Shown here piece after piece: positions 40,292 to 50,420 of a DNA stretch of 64,000 nt. The notes under the pieces were generated by a model, which was not told where the DNA came from, did not search any database, and worked only from the letters and a program-made list of their open reading frames with translations. Each line of letters starts with the position of its first letter. Position 1 is the stretch's first letter. The DNA is taken from contig JAJEKV010000080.1 of the NCBI GenBank assembly GCA_021234155.1, forward strand, positions 1,224,182 to 1,288,181, in the 5' to 3' direction. Both the position numbers and the translations under genes were made by a program. The stretch comes from Isoetes taiwanensis (Eukaryota > Streptophyta > Lycopodiopsida > Isoetales > Isoetaceae).

Positions 40292-40572
40292 TTTTATATA
40301 CCCTCCAATTTGTTTAGTAGGTTAAAAACTCAGAGGTACATTACAAGGTACGATACGTTAAATATTTATAGTACCGTACAACTACACTGATGTGCTGAGA
40401 AGGACTCCAATGGGTAAATTTTGATCATTGAGATAGTCATGCAAACCAGGACCACTGAGGCCGACAAGAAGACAACTCAAGTCTCTGACTACATAAGGGG
40501 CATACCTTAAAGCAAGAGACACCAGTTTAAGGCCTTTCCGAAGGCATGACCTCCAATCTAAATTAACACATA

Positions 40573-40610
40573 CTAGTTATGGTGCCCGGCGTTGCGGGGC
40601 ATAACTACAA
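40573..40610 (-). mobile_element. Probable Helitron 3' terminus
   Basis: On the minus strand the sequence runs GCCCCGCAACGCCGGGC, a GC hairpin, then about a dozen bases, then CTAG followed by T (plus strand A-CTAG at 40,572-40,576). A GC hairpin shortly before CTRR, inserted between A and T, is the hallmark of plant Helitron 3' ends. Helitrons lack target duplications and terminal repeats, so the other end cannot be seen here; it would lie to the right on the plus strand, starting with TC on the minus strand. No Rep/helicase coding sequence was found, so any element would be non-autonomous. Confidence 0.6.
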
Positions 40611-40652
40611 TTTTATTATTTATAATATGAATAAGATATAGGATTTAGGAAT

Positions 40653-40690
40653 ACAAGTACTTTATCGCGGTGGCTGTCGCCACCACAACG
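40653..40690 (+). repeat. TACAAG-TTTATCGCGG palindromic element end
   Basis: TACAAG, three bases, TTTATCGCGG, then the palindrome GGTGGC-TGTC-GCCACC (40,669-40,684). The same arrangement occurs at 61,232-61,269 with a longer GC palindrome. This looks like the subterminal part of a CACTA-like or related DNA transposon; the terminal bases are not conserved enough to say. Confidence 0.4.
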
Positions 40691-41043
40691 TACAATCTGA
40701 AGAATATCATATTCCTTTCGACCAATGTTTTTTTTTTTCTATAGTTTAACCATCAACAGTTAATTTAACTCTTCAAAATGCTGATCTCAACAAAAGCCGC
40801 TCTTTAATTTTTCAAAACAATAAAACCAATATAAAGCGTTGAAGTCATGTTGCATGGTTGCAAATATCATATAGCTTAACATTCTGATACTGTTGGGGTG
40901 TTTAATAGTTGGGGCATTACAAATATGCGTAAAGCTAATAGCCATTCTAATGGTTGCATATAGGGGGCAGACATGATGATGATTATAGTCACGAACCAAA
41001 AGCTATCACAAGTTACCGAATTTGCTGTCTACATGTTCGATTG

Positions 41044-41085
41044 AACCAAAAAATTGCTAGCCCTATTCTACAATTGCTAGCCCTA
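41044..41085. repeat. Short tandem duplication, 19-20 bases
   Basis: AATTGCTAGCCCTATT occurs twice in direct succession with a four-base spacer. No gene context. Confidence 0.7.
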
Positions 41086-41844
41086 TTAGAAGTTGTTCGC
41101 ATCAAACTCTACAGTTACGGATTCGTTATAGAGACAGTTATAGAGATAGAAGAAAAGAAGCCGGTAGAGGACGCCAATAATTTAGAGAAATTGGAGGAGT
41201 AATTCTCCGGAACAATATTTCCAGATAACCTTTTAGATATCCTTTCATCTGATAACAAAAAGTATTACTAAAATCCACAGTTATCCATGGCCTATGCACA
41301 CAGGGGGGTGACTCCGGGCAACGAGAGCTGTTGGATAGGCATATTCACCCCTTATTCCTTAATCTACACCGTACCTAAAGTTCCTCGTTTGTGGGGTATG
41401 GATGTACAAAAATTGCGGAAATGTTTGGTAAATATATTATGAGTTTGACATTTTTGCAATTGGAGTTGAAGGTTACCTCGGAATTGTTTCTCCTTGTGCG
41501 AATTGCACTTCGGATATTGAGTATTCTATTTTTTGCAATACTCTTTCGCATGATCTATTTTGCTAGAGGTCTCCTCATTCTTGGGGCCGATCTTCTTCAC
41601 TGTTGAGTTGTTTTTTGTGGGCAATATTCGGAACTTTTTGCTAACTTTAGCGTATAGACAACAACCAGTATACCAGCCCCAGTGTACATGGAAGCCAATT
41701 TTTACTGGTGCATACTCACACAATTATTGTAGAGCTTATCCTACTGCCTTATGGCAGACAAAGTGGAGGACACGTATAGGCTTAAGTTCTACCACGTCGG
41801 AGATCATCATCGTATAACCCCAGTAACCAACTCCCAAAGCTAAA

Positions 41845-41935
41845 CATACACTGGCCAGGGTTGAACCCCTGACCAAGTGCACATTTATTTTGGTATTACT
41901 AGGCCTATACCAACTCACCACACATCCGTTGGGCA
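41845..41935 (-). repeat. tRNA-like (SINE) core within the array unit
   Basis: Read on minus, the unit contains GGTGAGTTGGTATAGG, a fair A box, and about 45 bases further GGTTCAACCCT, a good B box set in a T-arm-like stem CAGGG-GTTCAA-CCCTG. Box order and spacing fit a tRNA-derived SINE. The coordinates are those of the first full unit; the same core is in nearly every unit, one of them damaged near 42,917. Confidence 0.6.
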
Positions 41936-42173
41936 AAACGTTAGCCATACATGCACACTTTGTAGGCAGGATAGAATCCCACCTCAGGAAGTCGGGAAAA
42001 TTTTAGACAACAACCAGTATACCAGCCCCAGTGTACATGGAAGCCAATTTTTACTGGTGCATACTCACACAATTATTGTAGAGCTTATCCTGCTGCCTTA
42101 TGGCAGACAAAGTGGAGGACACGTATAGACTTAAGTTCTACCATGTCGGAGATCATCATCGTATAACCCCAGT

Positions 42174-42541
42174 CAGTGTTGTCCCGTACGCGTACCGTAC
42201 CGTACGTACTGTACGTATTTTTTAAAAAATACGTTTTTTTCAGCCATACGTACCTTACGTACGTTTGGAGTATTTTTTAAAAATAAAAAAACAGTGTTTA
42301 AATAGAATAAAACAGTGAAATAAAACATAAAACTGATATAGGGGAAGTTGGTTAGCATGTTAGTTTGCTATCTAGGAGGCCCAGGTTCAATTCCTGGTAA
42401 GTGCAAGTTTACTGTTCTGTGAAAAACAAGTATCATTTTACAAAAAAAACGTCAGGAGTATTTTTTAAAAATACGTACGTACGTACAAGTACGGTACGGT
42501 ATGGATCCTTTTTAAAAAATACGCGTATTTTTGCAACACTG
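42174..42541. mobile_element. Foldback element with CAGTGTTG ends and tRNA-like core
   Basis: This 368-bp block interrupts one array unit. It begins CAGTGTTG and ends CAACACTG, and is flanked by CCCAGT on both sides (42,168-42,173 and 42,542-42,547), a sequence present once in uninterrupted units. Both arms are rich in GTAC palindromes and in ATTTTTTAAAAAAT-like words, so a single strand could fold strongly. In the middle, plus strand 42,341-42,409, lies a degenerate tRNA: an A-box-like AGTTGGTTAGCATG and a perfect T-arm CCAGG-TTCAATT-CCTGG containing the B box. No protein is encoded. Ends resemble hAT-like MITEs, but the 6-bp duplication does not fit the usual 8. Confidence 0.75.
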
Positions 42542-45242
42542 CCCAGTAACCAACTCCCAAAGCTAAACATACACTGGCCAGGGTTGAACCCCTGACCAAG
42601 TGCACATTTATTTTGGCATTACTAGGCCTATACCAACTCACCACACATCGTTGGGCAAAACTTTAGCCATACATGCACACTTTGTAGGCAGGATAGAATC
42701 CCACCTCAGGAAGTCGGGAAAATTTTAGACAACAACCAGTATACCAGCCCCAGTGTACATGGAAGCCAATTTTTACTGGTGCATACTCACACAATTATTG
42801 TAGAGCTTATCCTGCTGCCTTATGGCAGACAAAGTGGAGGACACGTATAGACTTAAGTTCTACCACGTCGGAGATCATCATCGTATAACCCCAGTAACCA
42901 ACTCCCAAAGCTAAACATACGGCGGCGGGGTTGAACCCCTGACCAAGTGCACATTTATTTTGGCATTACTAGGCCTATACCAACTCACCACACATTCGTT
43001 AGGCAAAATTTTAGCCATACATGCACACTTTATAGGCAGGATAGAATCCCACCTCAGGAAGTCGGGGAAATTTTAGACAACAACCGATATACCAGCCCAG
43101 TGTACATGGAAGCCAATTTTACCTGGTGCATACTCACACAATTATTGTAGAGCTTATCCTGCTGCCTTATGACAGACAAAGAGGACACGTATAGGCTTAA
43201 GTTCTACCACGTCGGAGATCATCATCGTATAACCCCAGTAACCAACTCCCAAAGCTAAACATACACTGGCCAGGGTTGAACCCCTGACCAAGTGCACATT
43301 TATTTTGGCATTACTAACTCACCACACATCCGTTGGGCAAAACGTTAGCCATACATGCACACTTTGTAGGCAGGATAGAATCCCACCTCAGGAAGTCGGG
43401 AAAATTTTAGACAACAACCAGTATACCAGCCCCAGTGTACATGGAAGCCAATTTTTACTGGTGCATACTCACACAATTATTGTATATCCTGCTGCCTTAT
43501 GGCAGACAAAGTGGAGGACACGTATAGACTTAAGTTCTACCACGTCGGAGATCATCATCGTATAACCCCAGTAACCAACTCCCAAAGCTAAACATACACT
43601 GGCCAGGGTTGAACCCCTGACCAAGTGCACATTTATTTTGGCATTACTAGGCCTATACCAACTCACCACACATCCGTTAGGCAAAATTTTAGCCATACAT
43701 GCACACTTTATAGGCAGGATAGAATCCCACCTCAGGAAGTCGGGGAAATTTTAGACAACAACCAGTATACCAGCCCCAGTGTACATGGAAGCCAATTTTT
43801 ACTGGTGCATACTCACACAATTATTGTAGAGCTTATCCTGCTGCCTTATGACAGACAAAGAGGACACGTATAGGCTTAAGTTCTACCACGTCGGAGATCA
43901 TCATCGTATAACCCCAGTAACCAACTCCCAAAGCTAAACATACACTGGCCAGGGTTGAACCCCTGACCAAGTGCACATTTATTTTGGCATTACTAGGCCT
44001 ATACCAACTCACCACACATCCGTTGGGCCAAACCTTAGCCATACATGCACACTTTGTAGGCAGGATAGAATCCCACCTCAGGAAGTCGGGAAAATTTTAG
44101 ACAACAACAAAAGATACCAGCCCAGTGTACATGGAAGCCAATTTTTACTGGTGCATACTCACACAATTATTGTAGAGCTTATCCTGCTGCCTTATGGCAG
44201 ACAAAGTGGAGGACACGTATAGACTTAAGTTCTACCGTCGCCGAGATCATCATCGATATACCCCGGTAACCAACTCCCAAAGCTAAACATACACTGGCCA
44301 GGGTTGAACCCCTGACCAAGTGCACATTTATTTTGGCATTACTAGGCCTATACCAACTCACCACACATCCGTTAGGCAAAACTTTAGCCATACATGCACA
44401 CTTTATAGGCAGGATAGAATCCCACCTCAAGTCGGGGAAATTTTAGACAACAACCAGTATACCAGCCCCAGTGTACATGGAAGCCAATTTTTACTGGTGC
44501 ATACTCACACAATTATTGTAGAGCTTATCCTGCTGCCTTATGACAGACAAAGAGGACACGTATAGGCTTAAGTTCTACCACGTCGGAGATCATCATCGTA
44601 TAACCTCAGTAACCAACTCCCAAAGCTAAACAAACACTGGCCAGGGTTGAACCCCTGACCAAGTACACATTTATTTTGGCATTACTAGGCCTATACCAAC
44701 TCACCACACATCCGTTGGGCAAAACTTTAGCCATACATGCACACTTTGTAGGCAGGATAGAATCCCACCTCAGGAAGTCGGGAAAATTTTAGACAATGTA
44801 CCAGTATACCAGCCCCAGTGTACATGGAAGTGTACATGGAAGCCAATTTTTACTGGTGCATACTCACACAATTATTGTAGAGCTTATCCTGCTGCCTTAT
44901 GGCAGACAAAGTGGAGGACACGTATAGGCTTAAGTTCTACCACGTCGGAGATCATTGTCGTATAACCCCAGTAACCAACTCCGAAAGCTAAACATACACT
45001 GGCCAGGGTTGAACCCCTGACCAAGTGCACATTTATTTTTGGCATTACTAGGCCTATACCAACTCACCACACATCCGTTGGGCAAAACTTTAGCCATACA
45101 TGCACACTTTGTAGGTAGGTCCTAGAGAAGAGCTATCTGCAACACATCAAAAAGATGAACATATAGAAGAAACAAAAGAAGATTGTTAAACCACTATTTT
45201 CATGCAGCTAGACTGAAAGAAAGGTTATATTATCTTCATTGT

Positions 45243-45555
45243 TTAAAAATAATAAAACCTCTCTAACAAATATGTAATTGTAGATTTTCCACTGCCACTT
45301 TCTCCAACCAATGCAGTTGTCATGGCTGATGGAATGCTTAGTGAAAACTTGGAGAAAATTTGAACATCTAGACGTGCTTGATAGGTAAAATCGACATCCC
45401 TAAACTCCACATTTCCCTTCATATTTTCAACCGTTACACCATCCGTGTTGTATACATCTATTTCAGGAATTCTTTGAATGACTTCAAACATCTTATAAGC
45501 GGCTGCTCGTCCAGCTGCAAATGCATGCAAGCAAGGGGAAGTTTGACGTAAAGCC
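45243..45555 (-). pseudogene. ABCB transporter exon, start of nucleotide-binding domain (truncated)
   Basis: An ABC subfamily B (MDR/P-glycoprotein) exon. In the spliced frame it opens [20 protein letters not shown], the conserved linker after the first membrane domain, then the IPEIDV region, FRDVDFTY (usual FSYPARPD is altered to TYQARLD) and a Walker A motif GESGSGKST. Such domains bind ATP to drive export of substrates, in plants often auxin or alkaloids. The family continues after LLERFY with the Q-loop; here the match stops at about 45,252 and a TAA follows at 45,243. The signature motif, Walker B and the second half of the protein are missing. The acceptor AG before 45,555 is intact and in phase with the next exon upstream. 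Confidence 0.85.
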
Positions 45556-45629
45556 CTGCCATGATCTTAACACTATTAGTTGAAGCAAACTTGGAATAGA
45601 TGCTAAAGGGTTTTTGAAAGAGTTCTTAC

Positions 45630-45868
45630 ATGCCTCCTGTGAGAACTGCAAAAATAACGTTCATTACAGTTCCACCAGAAAATCCCTCATTGAGGACTAG
45701 CTTTGATCCATACCAAAGAACCAATGCATAGCTTGAAAATACTATCAACAATAAGAAACCCAAAGTCAGACCACCAGCGATGCCTTGTTGTATACCAGCA
45801 CTATAGGCCTTCTTCAAAGCTTTATCATACTTTTCTACTGCTCTTTTCTCCCCAGTAAATGAAGCAAC
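45630..45868 (-). pseudogene. ABCB transporter exon, first membrane domain part
   Basis: A 239-bp exon encoding VASFTGEKRAVEKYDKAL and KKAYSAGIQQGIAGG, a hydrophobic segment (about FLLLIVFSSYALVLWYGS) and NEGFSGGTVMNVIFAVLTGG. These are the intracellular loop and transmembrane helix 5 region of plant ABCB proteins. The exon is flanked by consensus sites (acceptor CACAG on its upstream side, donor GTAAGA downstream) and its ends are in phase with both neighbours, so the fragment was captured or left as genomic DNA, not as cDNA. No stop or frameshift lies inside. Confidence 0.85.
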
Positions 45869-45936
45869 CTGTGAAGGTCAAATTATATGCTTTCAAGATC
45901 ATCCTTAGCCATAAGCATATGATGAATTGAACTTAC

Positions 45937-45980
45937 AGTTCTGATTGCAGTAACAACTTGATCTACAATTGACCCTGCTT
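45937..45980 (-). pseudogene. ABCB transporter small exon (EAGSIVDQVVTAIRT)
   Basis: A 44-bp exon on minus that encodes EAGSIVDQVVTAIRT, matching the conserved E-A-G-x-(I/V)-x-x-Q-x-x-x-x-I-R-T-V block that precedes SFTGEK in plant ABCB transporters. The acceptor TGCAG and donor GTAAGT are good. Upstream the expected membrane-domain exons are absent: the sequence turns into repeats of GGCCATATGG and CCCCTGC words. The three exons together are a gene fragment open at both ends. Confidence 0.8.
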
Positions 45981-47599
45981 CTGCATATAATAAGTGGCCA
46001 TATGGTAAACTAAACTGCGCCATATGGCCATATGGTCTGCTAAACTGCGCCCCTGCATCGCCCCAGCCTCTGCATCTGCCCTTGCCCCTGCATAACACAA
46101 CCATTCATGCATGCAACCCTAATTTTTGCCATAGAATAACCTGCATCTTGGGTACCAGAAAAAAAAAAAAGCTTGACCTGAAAGATAAGGAGATGGCTGA
46201 TTGATCTGATCAGTCTCGCAGTCTCGGGCTCTGTACTCCGTCAGCTGTCGAATACCTTTCTTTAAATAGGCATCTGATTCAAAGCCTTTTTGTGGCAGGT
46301 CGTCCAAGAAAAACTATGCAGCTGCCTTATTCTTACAGAGCCTGAGCCTGTTCTTACAGGGTTTTTGCCGCAGAAGAAAACCTGAGCCTGGGGTGTTTGC
46401 ACGTACCTCCAGAGTTCTATGGGCAAGCTTTAATCTATTTGGCAGAACTCCGTACGGCTCTCTTCCAACACTGTGCCATCGACCCATGGATGCCAAATCC
46501 GGAACCCTAATCGCTTCAAAAACGTTTCTTTTGAAAACCACAAACCTAATATTATCCTAATGTTTGAAACCTAAGCTAAAAAAACATGCAAACAATAAAA
46601 GCCCTACAACCACACGATTTTCCCTCTTCTTTAAAGTCAATGGCTAACAAATGGGTGCACTCTAGAAATACCGTTTAGTACGTCCACGTGAATACGCCCG
46701 TGAAATCATATGAAAACCATGCCAAAAAGCGTATAAAATCACAAAAAAAAACCCCTGTTATAATGCTAGATATTCTATAACAATAGCACATACCTTTAAG
46801 CTGCCCCCTAGGTATTGTTTTGATCTAATATCCACTAGAAAAAATCCTTATGAAATGTTGATTTGCCCAAGTAGAAGTTGGATTGATACAAAAGCGTCTA
46901 CATAGGAACCATCTTACAACTTGAAAGTCATTTTTCATAACAATCACAATGAAAACAGATGATCTACAATTGCTTGGCGTAGAAAAGCTGCTGAGATCAG
47001 ATGATGCTATTGGCAGAAAGATAAATTCATTAACATGTCAAATCTAGAAAAAGAGGGTGCTGTTAATTTAAATTATTGGTCACTAGAGAACATGCACATA
47101 AAACATCCTTTGAACTAGGAAAACATGGATCATAACATTTTTTTTTTTTTTTTTTTTAATTATTATATGACATGTTTTGTAGAATGTGGTGAATTTTGTT
47201 GGGCTAGGGCATTATTACCATGGGTTCATAATTTGGAACTTCGTGTTGGTTGTTGCATATGAGTTAAACATTGCAACATTGCAATATTTGAAAAAATACA
47301 AGTATTGAGGTCGGGTACAACAGATTTAGGGTTACTGTGATATACAAATGGCGCAGCCGTGTGATGGGGGTCGTTGGAGATGGCTCTACCTCAATCCGTC
47401 ACATGCGTTAGCTGGAAATTCAGAAGTTATTTCTTTATCTTGAAATTTACAGGTACATGATGTATGATGGCTTAAGGACACGGCTGAGCAGCACGAACCT
47501 TACTAAGGACTAAGCCTAAGTTAAATAGAGGTGAGCAGATTCACAATGCATGTGTTTGTGCCGAAATTATGCTGCCTGGGGGCTATCCTATCTTCTAGC

Positions 47600-47929
47600 A
47601 TGGGTAGGAAGAAAGGGGATTTGAATATGGCCACCAGGAGGAAATTAGATCTGGAGGCAAGTCTGGCCCCCAAAAGAAAGAAGGTATGGGAATTTCGGAA
47701 AGCTGCTAAATGTGCTCTACCAGTTAAGATCAGTGACGTGCCTAAGGCAGATGTGGATAAGGCTGCTAAAGATAAAGATAGTAGCAGTGTGGCTGCAGAA
47801 ACGCTTGCACAAGATGAGAAGATATGTGGAAATGATAGCAATAAGGGATGTGAGCCCATTCATGAAGCTGGATCTGCTGCATTTGCCCTACAACACAAAG
47901 GAGTTTCCTCTGGAGCGTCAAATATTCAG
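47600..47929 (+). CDS. Possible orphan first exon, lysine-rich protein
   Basis: An open frame starts at 47,531, with a better-looking Met at 47,600. From there the product is Lys/Arg-rich at first (GRKKGDLNMATRRKLDLEAS, then KRKKVWEFRKAAK) and then acidic and Ser-rich, suggesting a nuclear, disordered protein. The frame could end at a donor after CAG at 47,929 (AG-GTTATT). No domain is recognised and no continuing exon could be identified; the next 1.2 kb is AT-rich, then the gypsy element. It could equally be a chance frame or exon debris. Confidence 0.3.
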
Positions 47930-49182
47930 GTTATTTGGATTGCTTGTATGCATTAGCTTACCAATTTGATTTACTTCGTAAGAAATTTTAGACAGCAGTT
48001 TGAGTTATTAAGTGCTTTTATGATGACAAGGGTTCCTAGATGTGAACAGGCCTGTATGTGAACTAATACCTATGACTATATGGCCCAACATGTATTTACA
48101 TTATTTGATTATGCTGTCCCTAGTAGTTTAGATGTTTCATCTGGCTACTATGCTAAACAAGTAAATGTAGTTCTATGGTATCTACTTTCTGTATTTTGGG
48201 TCAGTATTGCTGATTTGTTTATTGGACCAGACCTAGTGTGATTATGTACACCTCCCTTAGGAGTGCAGATCTTGTTCATTTTTTGTTCTAGTTGGTATAA
48301 GTTTACATTTCGGATATATTCGGGGATATGTAGTGATGCAATAGTAGATCGGATGTTACTTCTGCCACAATAACTGATTATTTGGTTCTTCCTACTGGAT
48401 TTGCTCTTGTGTTTAAAAAGTACAAAACATCAGGACATGAGGTTATCTTACTAAGATACATATATATACCAGTGGTAATACTTATGGAGAATTTGAATCA
48501 ATTGTTGTTTGTAGATCTCTAGGGAATGTATACTAACAATTGTGAGATCCTTAATATACTGACTGCAGTTAAGTGGGAAATACTGAGTACTAATATCATG
48601 CATAATAATGCTGGTGTCTAAATGTTATGGTCTGGTTGACAAATAGGAGTATGGAATTGATGTACTCCAGCTTAAAAACAGGGATATTAATTATGCTGCC
48701 ATTATAAGTTGCTTTATTCTAACCTCTATTTTGATATGACATGCTTTCTGCTATGGTACATCTGTTATAAACATGGTGAAGGGGATAACCCAAGAAACCT
48801 AATGCTTACCTGTCAGTGCTGTCATTACTACTCTTCTTAGGCTAATTTTTGGCTGGTTTACTGCAGGTAACAAGGTTTCTTGCTCCATGCTTTGATGTAT
48901 CTATTTGTCTAAGCTGATGGTTCAAGCAATACGAGTTTTCAAGTAAGATTATTCCTATGGGATAACAAGAGTTGTATCTGGAACTCATATATCTGTTATA
49001 TAACTGTCCTATGATGTTCTTATGTATATTTATTTCAGAAAACAGTTGACTACCAGCTTCTCTTATGTAAATATATGAATCTTTAAAATGATTGAATGGA
49101 AGATTTGTCATAATTATGTGTATAAAGGTTAAAATTATTTAATGTCCTTTTCTTGGCCTAGTAAAATGTTCCTGTCATTTGT

Positions 49183-49187
49183 CTAGG
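49183..49187. repeat. Target site duplication, left (CTAGG)
   Basis: CTAGG immediately precedes the TGTGACGG start of the left LTR and matches CTAGG after the right LTR at 57,897-57,901. Five bases is the usual size for Ty3/gypsy integration. Confidence 0.9.
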
Positions 49188-50348
49188 TGTGACGGTCCTC
49201 CGCCCGACACTTGCTGTTACGGAAATACTTCACACAAAGCCTAAGATCTCACGGGTGCAGAACCTACACGTCATCCCCAAGTCCCAAATAATATGTTGCG
49301 GTCTCCCTAAGCTACGGGTCTCTAGCTCGGGAAAAGACCTTCACCCAGAAGCAACTCGACGTGACCAGCGTCGAGTCCGCACTAGCGAGCTTCGTCAGTG
49401 CCCACTCGCTAATGCTGAGTGCTTAACACTCACGGCCTCGGTTTCTGCTTATTCTCCCCGGAGAGCTGTGGGCAGACCAAGGTGCCATCCAGGCTAGCAA
49501 CATGAACGATTATAAGTATTTCTACAGAAATGCTAACGTGGAGAGAAACATTTTGAAGGTAACCTATTCTCACTATTAAAAGGAAATATTATGAAGGCAT
49601 AATTGTTAACAAGAGGAATTGAACCCTAGCCATTCAATTCACAAATAAGGCTTACCCATTAAAAAGGAAATGTTATGAAGGCATAATTGTTAGCAAGAGG
49701 AATTGAACCCTCGCCATTCAATTCACAATTAAATGTGCTTAACCAACTCACCCAAGCATTAGAAAACATTTAAGTTAAGCATTCTTTTAGTATTCAACGA
49801 TGAAGTTCTGAAATATTATACGTAAACCCTAAGGGCGTTCCGAATCTGAGGGGTGAAGCTACGGCTCTTCATAAACTCGGCCGAAAATTCAAGTAAAGCA
49901 TAAAGGTAAGTGATTTTGACGATTTCAGGACGATTTCAGAGGGATCTAACAGCTGGTGATCGATTAGCCAAGGATTTCGGCCTTTGGGTTCGCTGAAGAC
50001 TCTGCTATTCATGGTTTCTTTTAAGCAGGAATGAAGAACGAAATTTACAAGGCAGCCTGTGTTTTTCTCTGATATTGCAGCCCATGATTACCCCCTGCTC
50101 TTAAGATGGATTATCCTTCCTTTAACAAAACATCAAACATTTTCTTACCTCTAAATCGCTTCCTTGCAACCTTCTTATCTCTCTCTCTTTCAATCAAAAA
50201 TCTCTCTTCCTTCCTCTTTCTCACGTTTTTCCCTTTCCCTAATTCTAACCTCCTTCAATTATTTCATTGCCACATCACCTCCTATGCCACGTCATCTCCT
50301 TATTTATTTAATATAGCTTAGAATAATCACAATAAAACTCACATCACA
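49188..50348 (-). repeat. Left LTR (3' LTR of the minus-strand gypsy element)
   Basis: About 1,161 bases, opening TGTGACGG and closing ATCACA, the TG...CA ends of an LTR with the short inverted repeat TGTGA/TCACA. It pairs with 56,719-57,896 and is highly similar with scattered substitutions and indels. Within it a short tRNA-like block is partly duplicated. Small frames in the CT-rich part (50,106-50,321 and the counterpart in the other LTR) are shadows. Confidence 0.95.
49575..49762 (-). repeat. tRNA-like SINE block with partial duplication inside the LTR
   Basis: On minus, GGGTGAGTTGGTTAAGC (A box) is followed by GGTTCAATTCC (B box) in a small stem GAGG...CCTC. The second half, containing the B box and the flanking ATGCCTTCATAA region, is repeated about 83 bases away (plus-strand copies at about 49,575-49,645 and 49,658-49,731). 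The same arrangement is in the right LTR (about 57,112-57,300), so it was present before this insertion. Confidence 0.6.
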
Positions 50349-50365
50349 TTCTTATCCCCTTTAGG
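50349..50365 (-). other. Polypurine tract
   Basis: Read on minus, CCTAAAGGGGATAAGAA abuts the LTR start TGTGATGTGAG. A purine-rich stretch at this place primes plus-strand DNA synthesis in LTR elements. A copy of the LTR edge with TAAAACTCACATCACA also lies at about 50,384-50,400, which makes the border slightly uncertain. Confidence 0.7.
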
Positions 50366-50420
50366 ATTCGACGTCCTCGTCGAATAAAACTCACATCACA
50401 TTATTATGAAATATACTCCT

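Larger units (their letters stand above)
41654..45116. repeat. Tandem array of about 345-bp units
   Basis: The anchor around AGTATACCAGCCCC recurs at about 41,668, 42,018, 42,738, 43,085, 43,423, 43,761, 44,111, 44,457 and 44,803. Periods are 338-350 bases except where a 368-bp element sits in one unit. About nine copies are present. Two unit types can be told apart: type A has GGCAGACAAAGTGGAGGAC, type B has GACAGACAAAGAGGAC. Order is A, A, A, B, A, B, A, B, A, so units 3-8 form three dimers. Each unit on the minus strand carries a tRNA-like pair of Pol III boxes. Short frames in the array (about 80 aa, both strands) repeat with the unit and are not genes. The array ends about 130 bases from ABC transporter exon remnants. 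Confidence 0.9.

Noticed and set aside
42341-42409. Functional tRNA gene
   Set aside because: The T-arm is good but the acceptor and anticodon arms do not pair; it is a tRNA-derived remnant inside a foldback element.
41877-44565. Many similar frames of about 80 aa on both strands in the array
   Set aside because: They repeat with the unit, exist in overlapping frames on both strands and contain tRNA-like sequence; not proteins.
41654-45116. CRISPR-like appearance of regularly spaced repeats
   Set aside because: Units are about 345 bases and abut without unique spacers; this is a eukaryotic tandem array, not a CRISPR locus.
50106-50321. A 71-72 aa frame present twice (also 57,651-57,869)
   Set aside because: It lies in both LTRs in a CT-rich stretch and reads antisense to the element; duplication comes from the LTRs, not from a gene family.
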